Part shown: in pieces, positions 1 through 7,415 of the stretch
Position numbering within the stretch: the stretch's first letter is position 1
Layout of the letters: each line of letters starts with the position of its first letter
The notes under the pieces: generated by a model
The model's database searches: none
The model's input: the letters and a program-made list of their open reading frames with translations, nothing else
Told to the model about the DNA's origin: nothing
DNA from: Acidobacteriaceae bacterium
GTDB lineage: Bacteria; Acidobacteriota; Terriglobia; Terriglobales; Acidobacteriaceae
Reading direction: 5' to 3'
Length of the DNA: 59,314 nt
NCBI GenBank assembly: GCA_003132325.1
Contig: PKXK01000075.1
Location: 87,763 to 147,076 of the forward strand
Made by a program: the position numbers and the translations under genes

Positions 1-698
1 TTGGCGCGGGCTTCTGATTTGAAAAGCGCGACCTGGCGATCCCACACATCTTTGCGAATGGGAAAGGGCGTGCTGCACCATCCCGTGGCAAAGGTGCCAA
101 CCCGGCGAATCGCATCATCGACGAGGCCGCCGCCCCAGATGGTGGGATGCGGGTGCTGCTGGAACGGCTTGGGGGTGAGCCAGACGTTTTCGAGTTGAAA
201 GCGTTTGCCCGAGAAGTTGAACCGCTCGTGTGCGGTCCAGGCCTGCTTGATGATCTGCATCGACTCGGAGAAGAGCGAGAGCTTTTGTTTTGGATCCACA
301 CCGAACATCTGGAAAGATTCGGGAACCAGCCCCATGGCAACGACGAGGGTAAAACGGCCCGCGGAAAGCTGATCGATGAGCGCCGTGGCTTCGGCGACGT
401 GCATGGGATTCCACCCATAGGGCGGAATGAGGCAATAGGTGGCGAGACGCACGCGGGAAGTGCGGCTGGCGATCGCAGCGAGCATGGGCAGCGGGTCGGA
501 GAAAATCGTCTCCGGGCGCATATGACTTTCAGGAACGAAGACACCTTCGAAGCCAGCCTGTTCGGCGAGCACGCCTTCTTCGATGAGCTGGTCCGTGGCG
601 GCTTTGACGAAGTCGCGGCCCGGCGCGGGCTGATAAAAAGGTCCGAAGTTTGTATCGAGCAAACAACCAATCGAGAATTTTGCGAGTTTGTCACGCAT
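1..698 (-). CDS. LLM-class flavin-dependent monooxygenase (3' end outside window)
   Basis: The frame reads leftward from an ATG at 698 and runs off the window edge, so the C-terminus is missing. It opens MRDKLAKFSIGCLLDTNFGP and contains the luciferase-like run GFEGVFVPESHM, a PPYGWNPMH segment, a TALIDQLSAGR segment and HPHPTIWGGG. These mark a bacterial luciferase-like F420/FMN-dependent oxidoreductase. It is a clear paralogue of the protein at 4227-5297, which carries the same motifs in the same order. It lies 30 bp after the acyl-CoA ligase and is probably the last visible gene of the operon starting at 13915. Such enzymes hydroxylate substrates or carry out Baeyer-Villiger-type oxidations with reduced flavin. 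The substrate is unknown. Confidence 0.85.
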   Translation of the reverse strand, partial: MRDKLAKFSIGCLLDTNFGPFYQPAPGRDFVKAATDQLIEEGVLAEQAGFEGVFVPESHMRPETIFSDPLPMLAAIASRTSRVRLATYCLIPPYGWNPMHVAEATALIDQLSAGRFTLVVAMGLVPESFQMFGVDPKQKLSLFSESMQIIKQAWTAHERFNFSGKRFQLENVWLTPKPFQQHPHPTIWGGGLVDDAIRRVGTFATGWCSTPFPIRKDVWDRQVALFKSEARA

Positions 699-727
699 AC
701 GAGTGTTGGATCCTCATTGTTCCGTTC

Positions 728-2275
728 TCACGTTGAAGCGGCGGGTGCGGGTTTGCTCTTGAGCAAGGCGCGCTGAATTTTGCCGAGTGGGGTCTTGGGG
801 AGCACCTCTACGAAATAGATCGCTTGCGGGACCTTGAAGTCAGCAAGTTTCTGGCGCGCCCAAGACTGGAGGGCTTCCGCTTCGACACAAGCTTGATGGT
901 TCTTGACGACGTAGGCGACGACGCGTTCTCCCCAAAGCCCCTGGTCTTCGCGCTCCGCGACGACAGCGGATTCGAGGACGCCCGGGTACTCGTTGAGCAC
1001 GCGCTCCACTTCAGTGGCGGCGACGTTTTCGCCCTTCGACTTGATCATATCTTTCTTGCGATCGACGAAAGTGAGATAGCCGGTTGCGTCCATGCGGGCG
1101 AGATCGCCGGTGCGAAACCAGCCGTCTTCCGTGAATGTGGCGGCGGGCTCGGGATCGTTGAGATATCCGGCGAAGATGCCGGGTGAGCGGAAAAGAATCT
1201 CGCCGGGCTCATCCGGAGCGACGTCGGTGCCGTCATCGCGAACGACGCGAATTTCCTGGCCGAGTGTGGGAAAGCCGATGGCGGTGTGGGTGGGGATCGG
1301 CATGGGGCGGTAGTTGGGGTGCAGCGTGCCGAGGCTCACGGTTTCGGTCATACTCCACCCGGGAAGAATCTCGATACCGAAGCGGCGCGTGAACTCGGCG
1401 AGCTCATCGAGGCTGAGGAAGGTCCCGCCGATGGCGAAGCGCAGCCGCTGCTGAGTCTCCGCGTCCTGTTTTTCCTGACGAAGAAGCAAGCGGATGAGCG
1501 GACCGGTGATGCCGGGGGTCCAGGTGGCGCCAACTTCAACGGTTTGGCTCCAATAGCGGGAGACGGAGAACGAAGGCAGCAGGCCGATGGCCCCCCCGAG
1601 CGCGATGGCAGTGAGCACGCCGTAGAACAAAGAGTTGACGTGGAAAAGCGGGAACGCGAGTAAAGGAGTGTCGGCAGACGTGATACCAAGCGAGCGCAGC
1701 GTAACTTCAGCGGAGTACGTCAGGTTGCCGTGGGTAATGACGACGCCCTTGGGACGCGAGGTGGTGCCGGAGGTGTAGAAAATGCCGGCGATGTCGTCGG
1801 GCGTGATGCGGGGACATGGTGAATCGAGCGGAATGAGGTCGCAGGAGGGCTCGAGCTGGAGATCGAGTTCGGCAGGGCTGGTGAAGGTGGCGAGGGTTCG
1901 GTTGAGTTGCGTTGCCGCGGTAGCAAGCCCTGGTTCCACAACGATCGCTTTGCATTTGGCGTGGTTGAGCGCGTAGGCGTACTCGTCGGGCTTGTAGAGC
2001 GTGTTGAGGGGAACGGCGATCGCGCCAATACGCAGGATACCGAGGAATGCGGTGACGAATGCGGGGCGATTGTTCATCGCGATGGCGACGCGGTCGTGCT
2101 GCGAGACTCCGGCGGCAGTGAGCAGGGCGGCAAAATGCGAGGAGGCGCGGTCGAGTTCGGCGTAGGAATACTCGCGGCCGGGGAAGCGAATGAAGATTTT
2201 TTCCGGGTGCAGGCGGGCGTCGTCTGCGAAGAGATCGATGATCGTAAGTCGGCCGGCAGATTTAAGGATCATCAT
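728..2275 (-). CDS. AMP-dependent acyl-CoA synthetase/ligase
   Basis: About 515 residues. The adenylate-forming motifs are present in order: the P-loop YTSGTTSRPKG, GWSMTET, the hinge region RTGDLARMDATGYLTFVDRK with KSKGENVAATEVE, and the C-terminal PKTPLGKIQRALLK with the catalytic lysine. It should activate a carboxylic acid to its CoA thioester through an acyl-AMP. The frame opens further upstream to 2389, but that would overlap the preceding gene; the ATG pair at 2275/2272 fits the family N-terminus better. In the operon it could activate the acid produced by the ketone carboxylase, as benzoylacetate-CoA ligase does in ethylbenzene degradation; that role is inference. Confidence 0.9.
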   Translation of the reverse strand: MMILKSAGRLTIIDLFADDARLHPEKIFIRFPGREYSYAELDRASSHFAALLTAAGVSQHDRVAIAMNNRPAFVTAFLGILRIGAIAVPLNTLYKPDEYAYALNHAKCKAIVVEPGLATAATQLNRTLATFTSPAELDLQLEPSCDLIPLDSPCPRITPDDIAGIFYTSGTTSRPKGVVITHGNLTYSAEVTLRSLGITSADTPLLAFPLFHVNSLFYGVLTAIALGGAIGLLPSFSVSRYWSQTVEVGATWTPGITGPLIRLLLRQEKQDAETQQRLRFAIGGTFLSLDELAEFTRRFGIEILPGWSMTETVSLGTLHPNYRPMPIPTHTAIGFPTLGQEIRVVRDDGTDVAPDEPGEILFRSPGIFAGYLNDPEPAATFTEDGWFRTGDLARMDATGYLTFVDRKKDMIKSKGENVAATEVERVLNEYPGVLESAVVAEREDQGLWGERVVAYVVKNHQACVEAEALQSWARQKLADFKVPQAIYFVEVLPKTPLGKIQRALLKSKPAPAAST

Positions 2276-2352
2276 TTGCGTTGCAGCGTCGCTCTGCCCC
2301 CAGTGCGGCGTCCTTTTGAGATTTGGCAAACAGCGTGCCGCCTTCCTGCTGC

Positions 2353-2841
2353 CTACGAAAGGTCCATGATCTTGTCGGGGCCCGCCCAACCCCGCGAGAT
2401 GGGTGCGAGCGCCATCACGTTGATTTCGCGGCGGGAAAATTTCCAGACACCATCTTCGCGGACAAACCGGTCAACCCAGGTTCCCCACCCCATGACGGAG
2501 TGCTGATCGCGCGCCAGGGTTTCGTGAAAATAGCAGAATGCCTTGTAACCGTCGCCATCACGCTCGATGTATTCGTTGGTGTAGTTGTGCCGCGGCTCGA
2601 TCCATGGTCCTCTGAAGTATTCGGAATAGAAACTCATGATTGCCTGGGCACCGCGAAATTCGAGCGCCCAGGGGCGGGCGATCACGACGGCATCGCGACT
2701 CCACAGCGGCGTCATTGCGGCCACGTCGCGTTCGTCGAGCGCCTTGCAGTAGCGCGCGAGGAGGCGGCGAATGGCCTCGACGTTTTCCATGTGTTCGACG
2801 CGCGCTTCCAATTGCTGCAAACGATCTTCCGGCGATGCCAT
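2353..2841 (-). CDS. NTF2/SnoaL-like protein
   Basis: A 162-residue protein with a heptad-rich N-terminus (about residues 1-25), then a single cone-shaped NTF2-like domain: EAIRRLLARYCKALDERD, RDAVVIARPWALEFRG, YKAFCYFHETLARD and VWKFSRREINVM. The C-terminal GWAGPDKIMDL matches GWAGPEKIATL of the protein at 26981-27466, so the two are close paralogues. NTF2-like folds serve as isomerases, dehydratases, cyclases or small subunits; no catalytic role is assigned. It is spaced 14 bp from the SDR upstream. One of seven NTF2-like genes in the island. Confidence 0.8.
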   Translation of the reverse strand: MASPEDRLQQLEARVEHMENVEAIRRLLARYCKALDERDVAAMTPLWSRDAVVIARPWALEFRGAQAIMSFYSEYFRGPWIEPRHNYTNEYIERDGDGYKAFCYFHETLARDQHSVMGWGTWVDRFVREDGVWKFSRREINVMALAPISRGWAGPDKIMDLS

Positions 2842-2854
2842 AGATGACCTCGGG

Positions 2855-3661
2855 CTAAGGGATCAAGGAATTGGTGGCGCCGATAAGGATGCTGCGCCCA
2901 GTGATGAAGCGGGCGTCGTCGGAGGCGAGCCACGCGACAGCTTTGGAAATGTCTTCGGGCGGAATAATGTCGTTGGTCAGGCTGGCGGCCCCCCACTCTT
3001 TTTGTGATTGTTCGATGCTCATCCCGAGGAGACGGTAGGCTTCGGCAAGCATCGGCGTATTCACAGCGGCGGGGCAGATGGCGTTGGCGGTGATGCCGTG
3101 CTGCGTAAGCTCGGCGGCGAGCGTGCGCATCAGGCCCACGACGGCGTGCTTCGAGCAGTTGTAAGGAGCGAGCGTGGCGATGCCGACCAGGCCGCAATGC
3201 GAAGAGATGCTCACAATGCGGCCGTATTTCTGCCGGATCATGTGCGGGACGACGTATTTGCAGCACAGGAACGGACCTTTGGCGTTGACGTCCATCAGGC
3301 GGTCCCACTGTTCCTCGGTGACGTCCTGGATGGGGACGCCAATGAGGGCGACGCCCGCGTTGTTGACGAGAATGTCGATACGGCCAAATTCGCGAATGGC
3401 AGTATCGACCATGCTGGATACGTCCGAGGCGCTGGTGATATCGGCCACCACGGCGACCGCTTTTACGCCAAGAGATTTGACCTGTTCGACGGTCTCATCG
3501 AGTTCCGTTCGTTTGGCCATGGAGTAGCCAATGGCAGAGACGTCATGGCAGATGTCGGCGGCGACGATATGCGCGCCTTCGGCAGCAAGGGTAAGGCAGT
3601 GGCTGCGACCCATCCCGCGGGCCGCCCCGGTAACGATGGCGATTTTGCCTTTGAGTTTCAT
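2855..3661 (-). CDS. Short-chain dehydrogenase/reductase (SDR)
   Basis: A 268-residue classical SDR. It has the NAD(P)-binding TGAARGMG near residue 12, the structural NNAG, the serine in SISSHCG and the YNCSK catalytic Tyr-x3-Lys. The strand-2 region reads IVAADICHD; the acidic residue there fits NAD(H) rather than NADP(H), which is inference. The start codon overlaps the upstream gene's stop as TGATG, so translation is probably coupled. Its likely role is oxidation of a secondary alcohol to a ketone, which would feed the carboxylase encoded in the same operon. Confidence 0.9.
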   Translation of the reverse strand: MKLKGKIAIVTGAARGMGRSHCLTLAAEGAHIVAADICHDVSAIGYSMAKRTELDETVEQVKSLGVKAVAVVADITSASDVSSMVDTAIREFGRIDILVNNAGVALIGVPIQDVTEEQWDRLMDVNAKGPFLCCKYVVPHMIRQKYGRIVSISSHCGLVGIATLAPYNCSKHAVVGLMRTLAAELTQHGITANAICPAAVNTPMLAEAYRLLGMSIEQSQKEWGAASLTNDIIPPEDISKAVAWLASDDARFITGRSILIGATNSLIP

Positions 3662-4212
3662 CAGTCACCCCTCCGCGCCGTGAGTTGGACGAGTTCCGGT
3701 TTGCGCTCGATTTTGAATCCGCAATAAGGCTGGCCTTTGGAGAGCCAACTGTCTTGTTCAATCGAGCAGCCCATTAAGCCGTAAAACTTCTGCCCGATGC
3801 TGTGGCAATAGACGGTGCAGAGCGCGGTGGGACCTTTTTCTTTTATTTCGGGCGGCGTGGTGGCGTAGATGGGGCAGTGATAGAGCTGCTCGTATCCCTG
3901 ATTATCGTTTTCCATGGTCCACTGGGGAGTGGAACCGCGGGTCGGGCCTTCGTAAGCGACCATGCGGTGGATGACGTCCAGCGGTTTTGTGATCTCACGA
4001 AGATTTTGGAAAGGTTTTCCCCAGAGCTGGAGCATCGTCTGAGTCTCGAGCGCGGCGAATTTGTCAGAGAGCGCGATGAGCATGGCGTTGGCCTGCTCTT
4101 CGCCGACGACTTTGACCGCAACTTCATACCAGGCCCAGTAAACGGCGCCAAAGAAATCCTGGCAGGAGCGCAACAATTCTTCGTTGGTGTAATCTTGCGC
4201 GGGTTTGAACAT
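3661..4212 (-). CDS. Conserved protein of unknown function (183 aa)
   Basis: The start at 4212 is set by a strong GGAAGGAG ribosome-binding site. I do not recognise the family with confidence. The protein is soluble, with an alpha-helical N-terminal half (WAWYEVAVKVVGEEQANAML) and a C-terminal half with conserved-looking Cys and His residues in LYHCPIY, LCTVYCHSIGQ, LMGCSIEQD and QPYCGFKIER. That layout recalls the L-2-amino-thiazoline-4-carboxylate hydrolase-like superfamily, but this is only a resemblance. It sits between a flavin monooxygenase and an SDR with which it overlaps by one base, so it probably takes part in the same pathway. Confidence 0.6.
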   Translation of the reverse strand: MFKPAQDYTNEELLRSCQDFFGAVYWAWYEVAVKVVGEEQANAMLIALSDKFAALETQTMLQLWGKPFQNLREITKPLDVIHRMVAYEGPTRGSTPQWTMENDNQGYEQLYHCPIYATTPPEIKEKGPTALCTVYCHSIGQKFYGLMGCSIEQDSWLSKGQPYCGFKIERKPELVQLTARRGD

Positions 4213-4226
4213 AGTTGCTCCTTCCA

Positions 4227-5297
4227 TCAGTTCCGATGATGAAAATGCGGCAGGACTTCCTGCCCGAACATGCGGATACAGTCGAGCACGGATTCCCACG
4301 GAGGGCCGAGCGGCATACGGAAGCGCATGACGACGTAGTCGGCGCGGTACTTGTCGCGATACATTTCGAGCGCCTCGATGCAATCCTGGGGCGTACCGAT
4401 GACGAGCGAGCGGCACAGCTTGTCGAGGGTGACGTCGGCGCGGGAACAGATGCTGGGGTCGTGGTGGGCGAGGATGCCAAGGTCGTAATAGTAGAGCATC
4501 TCGGCGGCGAAGGCCTCGCCGTAAAGCTTCTCCGCTTGCGCTCGCGTCCCCGCGACGAAGCCGTCACGCATGAGAATGATCTTGGGATTCTCGACGCCGT
4601 GACGCATGGCTTCTTCGCGGAAAGCGTCGGTCTGGCGATTCCACGTATCCATGTTGAGCGGGAACGGATCGCCGCACCAGCCGCTAGCGTAGGTTCCGGC
4701 ACGTTGAATCGCGGGAGCGGTCTGGCCTCCGCCCCAGAGCGTGGGATGCGGACTCTGCTGATACGGTTTGGGCGTGAGGATGACGTTGTCGAGGTGGTAG
4801 CGCTTGCCGTGGTAGCTGAACGGCTGGTGCGAGGTCCAAGCCTGCTTGAGGATGTCCACGGACTCGGTAAAGAGCGAAAGACGTTGTTTGCCGTTGACGC
4901 CAAACATGCGCCAGGAATCTTCCAGAACGCCCATGGAGACGAGGAGCGTGAGGCGGCCACCGGAGACCTGATCGATAAGCGCGGTTTGCTCGGCCAGGTG
5001 CATCGGGTTCCAGCCGTAAGTCGGAATGAGCGCGTAGGTACCGAGCCGGGCACGTTTCGTGCAGGCGGCGAGATAAGAAAGCAGCATGAGCGGGTTCGGG
5101 AACATCGTTTCCGTGCGCATGTGGCGTTCGGGAACGAAGATGCCTTCGAAGCCAACTTCCTCGGCGAGCAGCGCTTCCGCGATGAGTTGATCGACACAGC
5201 CCTTGATGGTGCGAGCATCGGGCTCGGGGCGCCCGTAGGCTCCGAAGTTCGTATCGGGCATGTAGCCAACAGAAAAACGTTGGAGTTGGTCGCGCAT
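4227..5297 (-). CDS. LLM-class flavin-dependent monooxygenase
   Basis: A 356-residue luciferase-like oxidoreductase starting MRDQLQRFSVGYMPDTNFGA at 5297, preceded by GAAAGGAA. The frame opens further upstream to 5369, but that segment overlaps HyuB and has no family similarity. Family marks include GFEGIFVPERHM, TYGWNPMHLAEQ, ALIDQVSGGRLTLLVSMG, HPTLWGGGQ and a C-terminal segment VIGTPQDCIEALEMY. It is paralogous to the truncated gene at 1-698. It starts 24 bp after the HyuB-like stop and precedes the unknown 183-residue gene by 14 bp, so it belongs to the carboxylase operon. The substrate is unknown. Confidence 0.9.
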   Translation of the reverse strand: MRDQLQRFSVGYMPDTNFGAYGRPEPDARTIKGCVDQLIAEALLAEEVGFEGIFVPERHMRTETMFPNPLMLLSYLAACTKRARLGTYALIPTYGWNPMHLAEQTALIDQVSGGRLTLLVSMGVLEDSWRMFGVNGKQRLSLFTESVDILKQAWTSHQPFSYHGKRYHLDNVILTPKPYQQSPHPTLWGGGQTAPAIQRAGTYASGWCGDPFPLNMDTWNRQTDAFREEAMRHGVENPKIILMRDGFVAGTRAQAEKLYGEAFAAEMLYYYDLGILAHHDPSICSRADVTLDKLCRSLVIGTPQDCIEALEMYRDKYRADYVVMRFRMPLGPPWESVLDCIRMFGQEVLPHFHHRN

Positions 5298-5320
5298 AGT
5301 TGCGTGTTTCCTTTCGCTGC

Positions 5321-7405
5321 CTAGTCCGCCGAAACCGGTTCGGGTTTGGCAGCTTTGGTGTCGACACACGGGTCGGGCCAGTTGCCGTAGAGCGTGAGCG
5401 CTTCCTCGGGCGGCTTCTTCTTCGAGAACTCGCGGATGAACTCGGAGTAGGGTCTGGCTTTCGCCAGACGCTTCTTGCGTTCTTGCTGACGCCGATCCTC
5501 GGTGGCTTTGCCGTCCAGGCTGCCGTCGGGGCGCAGCGCAACACAGTAGACATTCTCGGCAGACCAGCGGGTGACGATGCCAGCGGCTAGGTCGCGAGCG
5601 ACGGCCAAGGGATCGCGATCCAGCACGTCGCCATAGCCGGAGGCGCCGGAACCAACAACCCCAACGAAGTCTCCAGTTTTAAAGAGAGAGCCGGGAATTT
5701 GAACGGGCGTGAGTTGTACGTCGATGCCCACTTTTTTGGCGACTTCGAGGAGTTCAAATTCATTGCGCGGAGCGGAAACGTCAGGATCGCAGTCGACTTT
5801 TTGCCAATCCGCGCCGACGATGCGAATGCCGGGGCGAACGTTAGCAGCGTATCCACCATAAAGCCCGGGGTTGGCTGGGAAGCGGCTGGCGAGACCGAAC
5901 GTCTGCACGTAAAAGGCTGGCGTGTTGTGCATGCGAATGCCGTAGGTGAGGCCGGAACCACCACGATACTTACCCGGGCCGCCGTTATCCGGCGCGAAAT
6001 TAGAGTACTCGCCGAAGTAAGGATAGAGAAGTTCCTCGTGCTCAACATCGACGGCGTTGCCGCGTCCCACCCACCAGAACGAACCACACTCTACGCCATC
6101 TTTGTCGGGGCGGGCACCGATACCCGCAGTGTTGCCGGGACGCAGTGAGACTCCGGCGACTTCCTTGCCGAACTGGTTGATACCTCCGAAAAAGAAGGCG
6201 CGAACGCTGGCCCCGGGAGGAACCGCGACATTGTCCAGAATCTCTTTCTGACCGGACGCGAACATGGCTTTATTAAGGCAGAGCATGAACGCATTGCCGG
6301 GGAGAGGAGCCATGGCCGTGCAACTGGAAATGGCGGCTTGCGAATCGGCGTTGAGGAACGAGCCCTTGGAACAATGCACGTCAAACGGAACGAGCGTGCC
6401 GGCGCTGCCGGGCTGATCCGAGAAATAGTACTGGAACAACATGCAGGTGAGGTGCGCGTAGATGATGTGCTCGAAGGCGTTATAGGGACCGGGAAGTTGG
6501 GGCGAGGCTCCGGTGAAGTCGGCCACCATGGTGTCGTCTTTCTTGATCAGCGTACAGGGAACCCGGATGAGAGCTTCGGCGGGCCCGTAGGTATCGAGGA
6601 AGGTGACGCAACGGTACTTACCGTCAGGCAACTGGCGCACACGGTTCTTGGCGGCGACGGCACTGTCTTCGATGATCTTGCGCAAGAGACCGACGACAAA
6701 ATCCTTGCCGCGCTCTTCGACAATTTCCATAAGGCGCATACGCAGGCGCAGGCAGGAGGAAAGCTTGACCGAAGTGTCGATGGAAATCATCTCCGGGTAG
6801 CGCACCATGTTTTCGAAGAACTCGAGCATGTCGCGGCGGATCCTGAAGTTTTCGCCGATGCGGACGGGCGGGACTTTCAGGCCCTCGGCGTAACGGTCGC
6901 GCGCGTCGGCCGGTTGACCGCCGGGTTCGGTGGCTCCGGTCTCTGGTTCGTGGCCGGCAGCCGCAACCCATCCGATCAGTTCGCTCTCCGCAAAGATGGG
7001 AAGGAACACGATCTGATCGGGATTGTGAAGCCCGCCATAGATGGCCTCGTTGCAAAAGTAGACGTCCCCGTCTTTGAGGCCCATGGTGGCATCATCCTTA
7101 TAATGCTTAAGCACGAACTTCATGGGGACGGTGGCGGTGATGGCGTGGAGAAACGTTCCCATCTCGGCGAGGCCGAGATCACCTTGGGCCGTGTGGAAGC
7201 TGAGGCAGACGTCGCCGGACTGGAGCGGACCGGCGATGCCGAGGCGAATCAGGATTTCTTTGCCTTCTTCGCAGGCGGAGGCGAGGCGCTGCGTGAAGAT
7301 GCTGTAGTCCTCGTGCGAGACCAACTTGATGGCTTCGGCCTGCTGCGGCGTGATGGGTTCCGGCTTGTACCGCTTGTTCATCAGGAAGCTGATGTCCAGG
7401 GGCAT
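5321..7405 (-). CDS. Hydantoinase B/oxoprolinase family subunit of a ketone carboxylase
   Basis: About 694 residues starting MPLDISFLMNKRYK, chosen because AGGAGA precedes this ATG. The sequence has hydantoinase-B features: GDVYFCNEAIYGGLHNPDQ, LPIFAESELIGWVAAAGHE, VADFTGASPQLPGPYN, a GSGASGYGDVLDRDP C-terminal glycine-rich stretch, and RGGSGLTYGIR. In acetone and acetophenone carboxylases the HyuB-type subunit carries the carboxylation site, while HyuA-type subunits hydrolyse ATP. With two HyuA genes, a small Cys-rich gene and a ~250-residue gene next to it, this set matches the five-subunit acetophenone carboxylase plan (ApcABCDE) rather than a plain hydantoinase. Ring-opening hydantoinase or oxoprolinase activity remains possible. 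Confidence 0.85.
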   Translation of the reverse strand: MPLDISFLMNKRYKPEPITPQQAEAIKLVSHEDYSIFTQRLASACEEGKEILIRLGIAGPLQSGDVCLSFHTAQGDLGLAEMGTFLHAITATVPMKFVLKHYKDDATMGLKDGDVYFCNEAIYGGLHNPDQIVFLPIFAESELIGWVAAAGHEPETGATEPGGQPADARDRYAEGLKVPPVRIGENFRIRRDMLEFFENMVRYPEMISIDTSVKLSSCLRLRMRLMEIVEERGKDFVVGLLRKIIEDSAVAAKNRVRQLPDGKYRCVTFLDTYGPAEALIRVPCTLIKKDDTMVADFTGASPQLPGPYNAFEHIIYAHLTCMLFQYYFSDQPGSAGTLVPFDVHCSKGSFLNADSQAAISSCTAMAPLPGNAFMLCLNKAMFASGQKEILDNVAVPPGASVRAFFFGGINQFGKEVAGVSLRPGNTAGIGARPDKDGVECGSFWWVGRGNAVDVEHEELLYPYFGEYSNFAPDNGGPGKYRGGSGLTYGIRMHNTPAFYVQTFGLASRFPANPGLYGGYAANVRPGIRIVGADWQKVDCDPDVSAPRNEFELLEVAKKVGIDVQLTPVQIPGSLFKTGDFVGVVGSGASGYGDVLDRDPLAVARDLAAGIVTRWSAENVYCVALRPDGSLDGKATEDRRQQERKKRLAKARPYSEFIREFSKKKPPEEALTLYGNWPDPCVDTKAAKPEPVSAD

Positions 7406-7415
7406 GTCTATTCTC

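Noticed and set aside
147-776. Long plus-strand open frame opposite the first monooxygenase
   Set aside because: It is antisense to a clear LLM-type coding frame and has no family-like sequence; high GC produces such shadows throughout the window.
4124-5269. Long minus-strand frame and plus-strand frame over the second monooxygenase
   Set aside because: Both are low-complexity Arg/Ser-rich or Gly/Asp-rich shadows of the real gene at 4227-5297.
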